This document shows, one piece after another, positions 1 to 8,242 of a DNA stretch of 8,812 nucleotides. The stretch spans positions 1-8,812 of the forward strand of contig CAZNGF010000082.1 in the NCBI GenBank assembly GCA_964572855.1, given 5' to 3'. Under the pieces are notes generated by a model. The model did not search any database. It worked only from the letters and a program-made list of their open reading frames with translations, and was not told where the DNA came from. Within the stretch, counting starts at the first letter, position 1; the number at the start of each line of letters is the position of its first letter. The translations under genes and the position numbers were made by a program. Source of the DNA: CAZNGF01 sp964572855. Lineage in GTDB: Bacteria > Bipolaricaulota > Bipolaricaulia > RBG-16-55-9 > JAJCYT01.

Positions 1-1847
1 TGGTGGATATCCCCGTCTTCCATGACGACCAGCACGGCACGGCCATCATCTCGGGCGCGGCGTTGCTGAACGCCGTCGAGCTCACGGGCAAACGCCTCGA
101 GGATCTCAAGGTCGTGTTCAACGGGGCGGGGGCCTCGGCAATGGCCACGGCCCGCTTCTACATCTCGCTGGGCGTGCGGGCCGAGCACGTGCTCATGTGC
201 GACAGCAAGGGCGTGATCCACGACGCGCGCGAGGACGAGCTTTCCCCCTACAAGCGCGCCTTCGCCGTGCGCACGAGCGCGCGCACGCTTCAAGACGCGC
301 TGGAGGGGGCCGACGTGTTCGTGGGGCTGTCGGTGGGGGGCGCGGTCACGCCCGAGATGGTCGCGCGCATGGCCGAGGCGCCCGTGATCTTCGCGCTGGC
401 CAACCCCACGCCCGAGATCGGCTACGACGAGGCCAAGGCCGCCCGGCCGGACGCGTTAGTGGCCACGGGCCGCTCGGACTTCCCCAACCAGGTCAACAAC
501 GTGCTGGGCTTCCCGTTCATCTTCCGCGGCGCGCTCGACGTGCGCGCCAGCTCGATCGACGAGCCGATGAAGGTGGCCGCCGCGCGCGCGCTGGCCCGGC
601 TCACGCGCGCGGACGTGCCCGAGGCCGTGGTCAAGGCCTACGGCATCGAGCGGTTACAGTTCGGGCCCGACTACCTGATCCCCAAGCCGCTGGACCCGCG
701 CGTGCTGCTCTGGGTCTCGCCGGCCGTGGCCCAGGCCGCGATGGAGTCCGGCGTGGCGCGCAAGCAGGTCGACCTCGACGACTACCGCGCGCGCCTCGAA
801 GCGCGCCTGGGCAAGTCGCGCGAGCTCATGCGCATCATGACCGGCAAGGCGCGCAGCGCCCCCCAGCGGGTCGTGCTGCCCGAGGGCGAGAGCGGCAAGA
901 TCATCCGCGCGGCGCGGCAGCTGGCCGAGGAGCGCATCGCCACGCCCGTCCTGCTGGGCCGGCCCGAGGTCGTGCGCGCCAAGGCGGACGAGCTGGGCAT
1001 CGCGCTGGAGCGCGTCGAAATCATCAACCCGCACGAGGCCGACCGGCGCGAGGCGTATGCCCAGCGGCTCTACGAGCTGCGCCACCGCAAGGGCATCACG
1101 CTCAGCGAGGCGCGCGAGCGCGTGCTGGACCACGACTACTTCGCCTCGGTCATGCTGGAGTCGGGCGACGCCGACGCCATGGTCTCGGGACTCAGCTTCC
1201 ACTACCCCGAGGCGCTGCGCCCGCCCCTGCAGGTGATCGGTACGGCCGAGGGGCACTCCATTGCCGCCGGGGTGTATTTGATCACGTTCAAGAACCGCTT
1301 CGTCTTCCTGGCCGACGCCACCGTCAACATCGACCCCACGGCCGAGCAGCTGGCCGAGATCGCCGCGCTCACGGCCGAGCTGGCCGAGCGCTTCGACGTG
1401 GAGCCGCGCATCGCGCTTTTAAGCTTTTCGAACTTCGGCAGCGTCAACCACCCGCGCGCCGACAAGGTGCGCCGCGCGGTCCAGCTGCTGCGGGAGGGCC
1501 ACCCCGAGCTGTGCGTCGACGGCGAGATGCAGGCCGACACGGCCACGGTCGACGAGATCCTGCAGACGACCTACCCCTTCAGCGCGCTCAAGCAGGCGGC
1601 CAACGTGCTGATCGTGCCCAGCCTCGAGGCCGGCAACATCGCCTACAAGCTGCTGCAGCGGCTGGCCCAGGCCGAGGTGGTGGGGCCCATCCTGGTCGGG
1701 ATGCGCAAGCCCGTCCACGTGCTGCAGCGCGGCGACGAGGTCAAGGACATCGTCAACCTGGCCACGCTGGCGGCGGTCGAGGCCCAGGAGCGCAACGGCG
1801 CCCGCAAGCTGCACGAGACGCGCGCCAAGCGGGGGAAGAAGCGATAA
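1..1847 (+). CDS. maeB: NADP-type malic enzyme fused to phosphotransacetylase domain (5' end cut by window)
   Basis: Malic enzyme oxidatively decarboxylates malate to pyruvate and CO2 with NAD(P), feeding pyruvate and reducing power from the TCA cycle; cytosolic. The reading frame (first full codon at base 3) is open from the window edge, so the N-terminus lies upstream; family members are about 750-770 residues and 614 are visible. The visible part opens inside the malic enzyme core with the metal-site motif HDDQHGTA (residues 7-14), followed by the dinucleotide-binding NGAGASA (40-46), NPTPEI (134-139) and SDFPNQVNNVLGFPF (158-172). From about residue 280 to the end it is a phosphotransacetylase domain (VLPEGES at 291-297, SFSNFGS at 474-480, DGEMQAD at 506-512). 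In characterised MaeB proteins this domain is regulatory, binding acetyl-CoA, and does not act as a transacetylase. The GTG at base 3 is an internal valine, not a start. Confidence 0.95.
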   Translation, partial: VDIPVFHDDQHGTAIISGAALLNAVELTGKRLEDLKVVFNGAGASAMATARFYISLGVRAEHVLMCDSKGVIHDAREDELSPYKRAFAVRTSARTLQDALEGADVFVGLSVGGAVTPEMVARMAEAPVIFALANPTPEIGYDEAKAARPDALVATGRSDFPNQVNNVLGFPFIFRGALDVRASSIDEPMKVAAARALARLTRADVPEAVVKAYGIERLQFGPDYLIPKPLDPRVLLWVSPAVAQAAMESGVARKQVDLDDYRARLEARLGKSRELMRIMTGKARSAPQRVVLPEGESGKIIRAARQLAEERIATPVLLGRPEVVRAKADELGIALERVEIINPHEADRREAYAQRLYELRHRKGITLSEARERVLDHDYFASVMLESGDADAMVSGLSFHYPEALRPPLQVIGTAEGHSIAAGVYLITFKNRFVFLADATVNIDPTAEQLAEIAALTAELAERFDVEPRIALLSFSNFGSVNHPRADKVRRAVQLLREGHPELCVDGEMQADTATVDEILQTTYPFSALKQAANVLIVPSLEAGNIAYKLLQRLAQAEVVGPILVGMRKPVHVLQRGDEVKDIVNLATLAAVEAQERNGARKLHETRAKRGKKR

Positions 1848-1876
1848 ACCACCAGGGAACACCACATCCGATTGGA

Positions 1877-1898
1877 GGGGCGCACGGCCGTGCGCCCC
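1877..1898. repeat. Perfect 22-bp GC palindrome (REP-like hairpin)
   Basis: Arms GGGGCGC and GCGCCCC surround a self-complementary core ACGGCCGT. As RNA it would form a 9-bp stem with a 4-base loop, 29 bases after the malic enzyme stop. No T-run follows, so it is a poor intrinsic terminator, though it could protect the 3' end of the mRNA. The same arms recur around a different core at 4607-4628. Confidence 0.7.
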
Positions 1899-1923
1899 GA
1901 CGCGCGGCTTTCGCAGCACGCCG

Positions 1924-1953
1924 TTGGGGGCATGCGTCTTTATACTGTATAAT
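1924..1953 (+). promoter_or_regulatory. Candidate sigma70 promoter of the binding-protein gene
   Basis: A perfect -10 TATAAT lies at 1948-1953, with a weak -35 TTGGGG at 1924-1929 and an 18-bp spacer. Transcription would start near 1960 and leave a leader of only about 20 bases, nearly all ribosome binding site. The weak -35 would suit a regulated promoter. Confidence 0.5.
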
Positions 1954-1965
1954 CGATGTATAAAG
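1938..1965. promoter_or_regulatory. Operator-like inverted repeat around the -10 box
   Basis: CTTTATAC (1938-1945) and GTATAAAG (1958-1965) are perfectly complementary 8-bp arms separated by 12 bp. The -10 box sits between them and the predicted transcription start falls in the right arm. GTATAA also occurs as two direct copies 11 bp apart, at 1947 and 1958. A bound repressor would cover the -10, the start site and the edge of the ribosome binding site. The regulator cannot be named. Confidence 0.45.
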
Positions 1966-1979
1966 GAGGCGCATACTCC

Positions 1980-3236
1980 ATGACCCCCCTGTCCAGACGG
2001 ACGTTTCTGAAGGCCGCGGGCGGCGCGCTGGCGCTGACGGGGCTGCCGCGCTGGGCCCGCGCGCAAGGCGCACCCATCCGCCTCGGCTTGCAGGCCGATT
2101 TGAACGGTTCCCTGGCCGACTACGGCTACTGGCACGCCAAGGTGGTGCGCGCCGCGGTGGACAAGCTGAACGCGGCCGGCGGCATCAACGGCCGTTCGAT
2201 CGCGCTGACCGTGCAGGACACCGAGAGCGACCCCGAGACCGGCCGGCGCGCGCTGCAGCGGCTCGTGCTGGAGGACCGCGCCGACTTCGTGATCGGCTCG
2301 CAGCACTCGGCCGTCTCGCTGGCCAGCCTGCCGGCCGCGCGCGAGCTGGGCACGCTCTACTTCCCGCTGGGCGAGGCCACCGAGATCACCACCACCGAGG
2401 CCAACCGCCACAGCTTCCGCGTGAACCACTCCGTGCGCTCGCACGTCGAGGTGGGCTACCGCTGGGCGGTCGAGAATTTGGGCAAGAACTGGACCATCGT
2501 GGTGGCCAACTACGCCTTCGGGCAGTCGCACGCGCGCGAGTGGCCGCCCAAAATCGAGTCCGTGGGCGGCAACGTGCTGCAGACGCTGTTCGTGCCGCTG
2601 GACGCCACCGACTTCCTGCCCTTCTGGGCCAACGTCGACCTGGCCCGCACCGACGTGTTGCTGCACGTGTTCCCGGGGCGCAACGCGCTCAACTTCTTCT
2701 CGCAGGGCGCCGAGCTGGGCTTTCTGGACCAGGTGGCCGTGTTCGGCGTAATCTGCAGCGTGGACGGCATCGCCTTCGAGGACGTCCCGCCGCTGGAGGG
2801 GAGCTGGTACATCTCCAACCACCCACGCCGCGCCGACCAGGTGCCGGACCACCTGCGGCCGTTCGACGCCGCCTTCCGGCGGGCCGCCGGCGTGACCGCG
2901 GCCGGGCGCGAGCTCGGCACCGAGCGGGCCACGGCGGGCTCGCACTTCTGGTACCCCTGGGAGATCGTGCACCTGATCGCGCAGGGGGCCGAGGCCACCG
3001 GCTGGTCTTCCCCTTCCGATCACCCGGAGCTGGCCCAACACCTGGAGGGCATCGAGCTGCGCGCCAGCCAGGCCTACTTCCAGGGCGACAAGCTGCTGCG
3101 CGCCCAGGACCACCAGGGCTTCCACGCCCACTACCTGGAGCGGCTCGAGGACGGCGAGCTGGTCGTCAAGCGGGTCTTTGAGCCGGACGCGTCGATCTAC
3201 CCGGCGGAGATCGACCTGACCCAGCAACCTTTCTGA
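1980..3236 (+). CDS. Tat-exported ABC transporter substrate-binding protein (branched-chain amino acid/urea type)
   Basis: Predicted periplasmic type-1 solute-binding protein (Peripla_BP_6/LivJ-UrtA-AmiC type), 418 residues. The ATG at 1980 is preferred because AAAGGAGG at 1962-1969 is a near-ideal ribosome binding site 10 bases ahead; an earlier in-frame ATG at 1956 would translate that site. The N-terminus is a twin-arginine signal, SRRTFLK at residues 5-11, then a hydrophobic stretch and a likely cleavage after ARA (residue 28). The mature protein starts with IRLGLQADLNGSLADYG, and NAAGGINGR with VQDTESDP are the usual first-lobe motifs of the family. No permease or ATPase gene adjoins it, so the ligand and partner transporter are unknown. 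Urea, amides or amino acids are possible, and a sensor-feeding role as for AmiC cannot be excluded. It is a separate unit from the upstream malic enzyme. Confidence 0.85.
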   Translation: MTPLSRRTFLKAAGGALALTGLPRWARAQGAPIRLGLQADLNGSLADYGYWHAKVVRAAVDKLNAAGGINGRSIALTVQDTESDPETGRRALQRLVLEDRADFVIGSQHSAVSLASLPAARELGTLYFPLGEATEITTTEANRHSFRVNHSVRSHVEVGYRWAVENLGKNWTIVVANYAFGQSHAREWPPKIESVGGNVLQTLFVPLDATDFLPFWANVDLARTDVLLHVFPGRNALNFFSQGAELGFLDQVAVFGVICSVDGIAFEDVPPLEGSWYISNHPRRADQVPDHLRPFDAAFRRAAGVTAAGRELGTERATAGSHFWYPWEIVHLIAQGAEATGWSSPSDHPELAQHLEGIELRASQAYFQGDKLLRAQDHQGFHAHYLERLEDGELVVKRVFEPDASIYPAEIDLTQQPF

Positions 3237-3246
3237 CGCACGGACC

Positions 3247-3271
3247 GGGCGCGGGGCACGGCCCCGCGCCC
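3247..3271 (+). terminator. Strong GC hairpin after the binding-protein gene
   Basis: GGGCGCGGGGC (3247-3257) pairs perfectly with GCCCCGCGCCC (3261-3271) across a 3-base ACG loop, 10 bases after the stop codon. There is no U-tract, so it is either an atypical terminator or a 3'-end stabiliser. Confidence 0.45.
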
Positions 3272-3285
3272 TCCGATACGCCAAT

Positions 3286-3309
3286 GTCCCCGCCCCAGGG
3301 GACGGATTT
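3286..3309 (+). terminator. Second small hairpin, weak terminator candidate
   Basis: GTCCCC (3286-3291) pairs with GGGGAC (3298-3303) across a 6-base loop and is followed by GGATTT. The stem is short and the T-run minimal, so it is at best an auxiliary terminator behind the larger hairpin at 3247. Confidence 0.2.
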
Positions 3310-3332
3310 CCGCGCAAGGTAACTCGCATCAC

Positions 3333-3360
3333 TTAACCCCCGCGCGCCGCCACCTACAAT
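3333..3360 (+). promoter_or_regulatory. Possible sigma70 promoter ahead of the tagged secreted protein
   Basis: TTAACC (3333-3338) and TACAAT (3355-3360) are 16 bp apart and match the -35 and -10 consensus at 4 and 5 of 6 positions. It would give a leader of about 140 bases containing a 6-bp hairpin (CGGCCG at 3370-3375 with 3391-3396) and an 8-bp helix (3420-3427 with 3468-3475). Confidence 0.35.
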
Positions 3361-3424
3361 TTCCCCAAGCGGCCGAGGCGATGATGCCCGCGGCCGTCGA
3401 GGGCCCCAAAAGATGACGAATCCC

Positions 3425-3451
3425 TAAAGACACGGGTTTCCGACGCGATCA
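3425..3451 (+). promoter_or_regulatory. FliA (sigma28)-like promoter candidate
   Basis: TAAAG (3425-3429) and CGATCA (3446-3451) stand at exactly the 17-base TAAA-to-CGATAA spacing of the flagellar sigma factor consensus (TAAAGTTT, 11 bases, GCCGATAA). The -35 tail (ACA) and the two bases before CGATCA do not match. The start would fall near 3458-3460, about 50 bases before the ATG. This is inference from a partial match. Confidence 0.3.
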
Positions 3452-3508
3452 TCGGGACGCTCCACCCTTAGGGATCGAAAAGCGGAATACTTCAAGGAGG
3501 TGTTGTTC

Positions 3509-4510
3509 ATGATCCGTTGGAAACTGCCAACGATCATCGGACTTATTGCGGCATTGGCCTTTATCGGGGTCGTGCCCTCGTTTGCGCAAGCGGTGACGGA
3601 GGGGACGGTTACACTAGAGGGAAACGTCCTGTTTAACGTTCCGGGCCTCTCGGCCGGGAACGCGCGCGTGTCGGTGGACACCGTGGGCGTCAACAGCGAC
3701 GCGGGCACGGGCGACCGCTGCAACCTGTTGAACGACCCGACCGACACGCCCAACGCCAGCGGAGCCTACAGCCTCGACGTCGAACTGCGCCACGACGACC
3801 GCAACGCCAGCGACAACTTCCGCTGCACGGTCACGCTGATCGTCGAGGACACCCAGGCCAACGTCAACTGGGAGGGAAGCCGCACCTTCACGGTGACCCA
3901 GGCCCAGATCGACGACGAGCGCACCATCGAGGACCGCGACATCACGGTTACGACGCTGAGCTCGGACGTGACCTTCCAGGGCCGCGCGATCGTGGTGGAC
4001 GACGACACGTCCGCCAGCGCCGCGGGCCGCGACGTCGCCCCCGCCTCGGTGGCCATCCCGCAGCAAATCGACTTCCAGAACGGGCTCGTGCGCATCATCT
4101 CGGTCGAGGCCGGCGACGGCGCCGGGTCGGGCGACTCGTGCAGCCTGGTCGACGCCGACGGCATCGAGGACAACATGGATTCCGCCGGCAACTTCGAGGT
4201 GTTCGGCGAGATCGAACTCGTCGACAGCGGCAGCCTGAACGCCTTCGGCTGCGAGGTCACGCTGCGGGCCACCAACGCCTCGGGCACCGACGACTTCAAC
4301 CGGACGCTGATTGTGGACGTGACCGTAAACGACATCCGCACCGCGGCCACCATCGCCGACCTCGAGATCGAGGTCCCGCAGACGCCCGAGACGGCCGAGT
4401 CCGTGCCGGGCCTGAACGTGTGGGGTATGTCGATCCTGAGCCTGCTGCTGGTGGGCATGATCGTCTGGACGATGCAGCGCCGCACCATCGCCATCAAGCC
4501 GACGTTCTAA
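3509..4510 (+). CDS. Secreted two-repeat protein with IPTL-CTERM-like sorting tail
   Basis: No assigned function; 333 residues. The ATG at 3509 is chosen because AAGGAGG at 3494-3500 lies 8 bases ahead; the GTG at 3500 overlaps that site. Residues 1-28 are a Sec signal peptide (hydrophobic from 8, cleavage after FAQA). The body is acidic and consists of two diverged copies of one domain, about 33-147 and 152-289. Each holds a GD-x-C motif (GDRC, GDSC), a second cysteine in F-x-C-x-VTL (FRCTVTL, FGCEVTL), and a beta-rich end, TFTVTQAQIDD or LIVDVTVNDIR, closing in DITV or LEIEV. The cysteines at 71/106 and 211/248 could pair within each domain. The C-terminus (299-325) is VPGLNVWG, then a hydrophobic helix, then QRR. 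This matches the layout of IPTL-CTERM tags (IPTLSEWG, helix, RRR), which are thought to be cut and anchored by exosortase-type enzymes. An unusual eight-residue tail follows the arginines. A surface or envelope location is inferred. Confidence 0.75.
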   Translation: MIRWKLPTIIGLIAALAFIGVVPSFAQAVTEGTVTLEGNVLFNVPGLSAGNARVSVDTVGVNSDAGTGDRCNLLNDPTDTPNASGAYSLDVELRHDDRNASDNFRCTVTLIVEDTQANVNWEGSRTFTVTQAQIDDERTIEDRDITVTTLSSDVTFQGRAIVVDDDTSASAAGRDVAPASVAIPQQIDFQNGLVRIISVEAGDGAGSGDSCSLVDADGIEDNMDSAGNFEVFGEIELVDSGSLNAFGCEVTLRATNASGTDDFNRTLIVDVTVNDIRTAATIADLEIEVPQTPETAESVPGLNVWGMSILSLLLVGMIVWTMQRRTIAIKPTF

Positions 4511-4540
4511 ACACACGACGACACGAAAGACGGACAAGCG

Positions 4541-4578
4541 CGCGGGCCCCGGTCACACGCCGGGGCCCGCGGTCTTTT
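4541..4578 (+). terminator. Rho-independent terminator of the tagged secreted protein gene
   Basis: CGCGGGCCCCGG (4541-4552) pairs perfectly with 4560-4571 around a 7-base loop, followed by GTCTTTT. It lies 30 bases after the stop and faces the convergent clpB gene. On the opposite strand it has only a weak T-rich follow-on, so its main use is for the + strand. Confidence 0.85.
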
Positions 4579-4603
4579 GGATTCGCATGCGGCAGCAATA
4601 CGC

Positions 4604-4631
4604 GTCGGGGCGCTTCGCGAAGCGCCCCGAC
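4604..4631. repeat. Perfect 28-bp palindrome at the 3' end of clpB
   Basis: The symmetric sequence has arms GTCGGGGCGC and GCGCCCCGAC around TTCGCGAA, closing 7 bases past the clpB stop. Its inner 22 bp has the same arms as the palindrome at 1877-1898 with a different self-complementary core, which suggests a dispersed REP-like family. In the clpB transcript it would form a very stable hairpin. No T-run follows on the clpB strand, so termination by it alone is doubtful. Confidence 0.7.
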
Positions 4632-4638
4632 AGGTGCG

Positions 4639-7302
<2,664 letters not shown>

Positions 7303-7331
7303 AAGCGTCCTCTCGTTGAAACTCAGTTCGC

Positions 7332-7348
7332 GCCAGCGTTTCGCTGGC
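7332..7348 (-). other. Hairpin in the clpB leader
   Basis: GCCAGCG and CGCTGGC form a perfect 7-bp stem with a 3-base loop, within the approximately 80-base clpB 5' untranslated region, 29 bases ahead of the start codon. It does not sequester the ribosome binding site as drawn, so an RNA-thermometer role is not supported; leader stabilisation is the simplest reading. Confidence 0.4.
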
Positions 7349-7351
7349 TTA

Positions 7352-7378
7352 TTAGCAGAGTAGTTTATAGACTGCTAA
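7352..7378. promoter_or_regulatory. CIRCE-like operator (HrcA site) of clpB
   Basis: TTAGCAGAG, 9 bases, GACTGCTAA: the same 27-bp layout as the CIRCE element (TTAGCACTC, 9 bases, GAGTGCTAA), matching 14 of 18 consensus positions. The perfectly paired part is ATTAGCAG/CTGCTAAT (7351-7358 and 7372-7379). It lies at about +4 to +30 of the clpB transcript, a usual place for HrcA repression of heat-shock genes. The substitutions are in the inner bases of the half-sites. HrcA itself is not in the window. Confidence 0.6.
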
Positions 7379-7388
7379 TTCTGGCTCT

Positions 7389-7417
7389 ACTATAGCACGG
7401 AGAAGGCGGGGTGTCAA
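7389..7417 (-). promoter_or_regulatory. clpB promoter, sigma70 type with extended -10
   Basis: Read on the - strand: TTGACA (7412-7417), a 17-bp spacer ending in TGC, then TATAGT (7389-7394). Both hexamers and the spacing are near consensus, and TGC gives an extended -10. Transcription would start near 7382. No CCCCAT-type sigma32 -10 box is seen, fitting repressor-based control. Confidence 0.8.
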
Positions 7418-7455
7418 GCAAGGAAGGAGATTTAAGCCTTGAGTCATAGTGTGAA

Positions 7456-7641
7456 GTGGCTGTGCCTGAGTGGAGCACGTCGGTTCTGGTCCTCTCGGAG
7501 ACGTATTCCTGGTTTCTGCACCGAATGGGAGAGGAAGCCGTTCGGCGCTTTCGCGGGACCAAGCTGACCTACGTGGACGCATCGAGCCTGTGCTTTATGA
7601 AACAACACAAGATCTGGTGTGGAGTACTGACCATCATCTTA
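7456..7641 (+). pseudogene. PIN-domain (VapC-like) ribonuclease remnant interrupted by the IS
   Basis: A decayed gene for a PIN-domain RNase, the fold used by VapC toxins. In one frame SVLVLSETYSWFLHRMG holds the second conserved acid (Glu at 7498), followed at once by RRFRGTKLTYVDASS with the third acid (Asp at 7576). In intact relatives several dozen residues separate these blocks, so an internal in-frame deletion is likely. After MKQHKI (to about 7614) the family's end continues in another frame as VWSTDHHL (7617-7640), with the fourth acid at 7629; a one-base loss or equivalent is needed. The N-terminal part with the first Asp is absent. The sequence breaks at TA (7640-7641), the IS insertion point; any 3' remainder lies past 8811. 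No antitoxin gene is visible. Family assignment rests on motif recognition. Confidence 0.6.
7640..7641. repeat. TA target duplication, left copy
   Basis: The TA dinucleotide directly outside the inverted repeat matches the TA at 8810-8811 on the other side, as expected for IS630/Tc1-type insertion. Confidence 0.75.
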
Positions 7642-7665
7642 AGTAGGTTAGCAAAATAAAGTTGA
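7642..7665 (+). repeat. IS630 terminal inverted repeat, transposase 3' side
   Basis: AGTAGGTTAGCAAAA followed by TAAA and GTTGA. It matches the other end, read inward, at 19 of 24 positions; the mismatches are one base after AGTAGGT and a four-base block before GTTGA. It ends 4 bases before the transposase stop codon. Confidence 0.85.
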
Positions 7666-7669
7666 CAGA

Positions 7670-8242
7670 TCACCTCTTGAGCACAGCAGCCAGCCAGAAC
7701 GAGCGGGAGAACACGCCCGCTTTGTGCAAACGTGCTTGGGGACTCAGCGAAGCCAGATACTGTTCAGCACGGCGCACCGTTTGCTCCAAACACGGTGTGG
7801 GCTCGTTGGCCAACACCTCTTGAGTCGCATGACGCCAGAGATGGTCCACCACGTTGAGTTCGGGACAGGCAGTGGGCAACCAGCGCAATTCGATGTTCAA
7901 CTGGCGTGCCAATTGACGGGACCGCTTGGCCCGTTGGGCCGGGTGACGATCCAAAAACAACACGATACGCCACCCCCGCCAATGAGCCCGGATTCGTCGC
8001 AGCACACGCTGGAAGTTGGCTTGCCGGTACTGGTCCGAGATCTCACCCAGCCACGTCCCACTCTTGATGTTCAGGATACCGGTCAATATCTGGGTCTTGC
8101 GCGCTGCCACGATGGGAACTCGGGCTTGCTGGCCCACCGGCGCCCACATCGCCCGTAGCGGGGGGATTTCGTTGAAGATGCGCGAATCCACAAACAGAAT
8201 CACACTGCGTGCTCTCCCTTTGAGGCCCCGCTTGAGCCCCCT
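7670..8242 (-). CDS. IS630 transposase, catalytic part (orfB, reached by -1 frameshift)
   Basis: DDE-type catalytic domain that cuts and joins the IS ends at TA. The recognisable protein begins RGLKRGLKGR just after the slippage run; the same frame is open further upstream (to 8632) but that stretch is out-of-frame coding for the HTH part. Counting from the slip, catalytic acids are Asp19 (VILFVD), Asp98 (IVLFLD) and Asp133 (PELNVVDHLW). The last pair is separated by 34 residues, the mariner-like D34D spacing. The first half lacks these residues, so activity requires fusion: 164 residues of orfA plus 190 here give 354, the usual IS630 length. No convincing independent start is seen. Whether the frame change is programmed or a mutation cannot be told from one copy. 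Confidence 0.82.
   Translation of the reverse strand, partial: RGLKRGLKGRARSVILFVDSRIFNEIPPLRAMWAPVGQQARVPIVAARKTQILTGILNIKSGTWLGEISDQYRQANFQRVLRRIRAHWRGWRIVLFLDRHPAQRAKRSRQLARQLNIELRWLPTACPELNVVDHLWRHATQEVLANEPTPCLEQTVRRAEQYLASLSPQARLHKAGVFSRSFWLAAVLKR

Noticed and set aside
197..1963. 588-residue open frame on the + strand overlapping the malic enzyme gene
   Set aside because: Arg/Gly/Ala-rich shadow in a shifted frame with no recognisable domain; the true frame has clear enzyme motifs.
1419..3332. 637-residue open frame on the - strand
   Set aside because: It runs antisense to the malic enzyme and binding-protein genes, is low-complexity in R/G/A/V/L, and crosses an intergenic region with a promoter. 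It is a by-product of high GC third positions.
3361..3480. Possible cyclic-di-GMP riboswitch (GEMM) in the leader of the secreted protein gene
   Set aside because: Fragments such as GACGC and several short stems recall GEMM, but the conserved GGAAA-type loop, its receptor and the junction are absent.
3614..4537. 307-residue open frame on the - strand opposite the tagged secreted protein
   Set aside because: Shadow frame. The + strand has a signal peptide, ribosome binding site, repeat structure and terminator.
7303..7350. RNA thermometer in the clpB leader
   Set aside because: The hairpin at 7332-7348 does not pair with the ribosome binding site at 7308-7314, and no alternative fold that hides it was evident.
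7303..7420. Sigma32 heat-shock promoter for clpB
   Set aside because: CTTGACA resembles a sigma32 -35, but no CCCCAT-type -10 lies at the right distance, while a near-perfect sigma70 -10 does.
7724..8158. 144-residue open frame on the + strand inside the IS
   Set aside because: Antisense to the transposase catalytic domain, with no motif or ribosome binding site; not a passenger gene.
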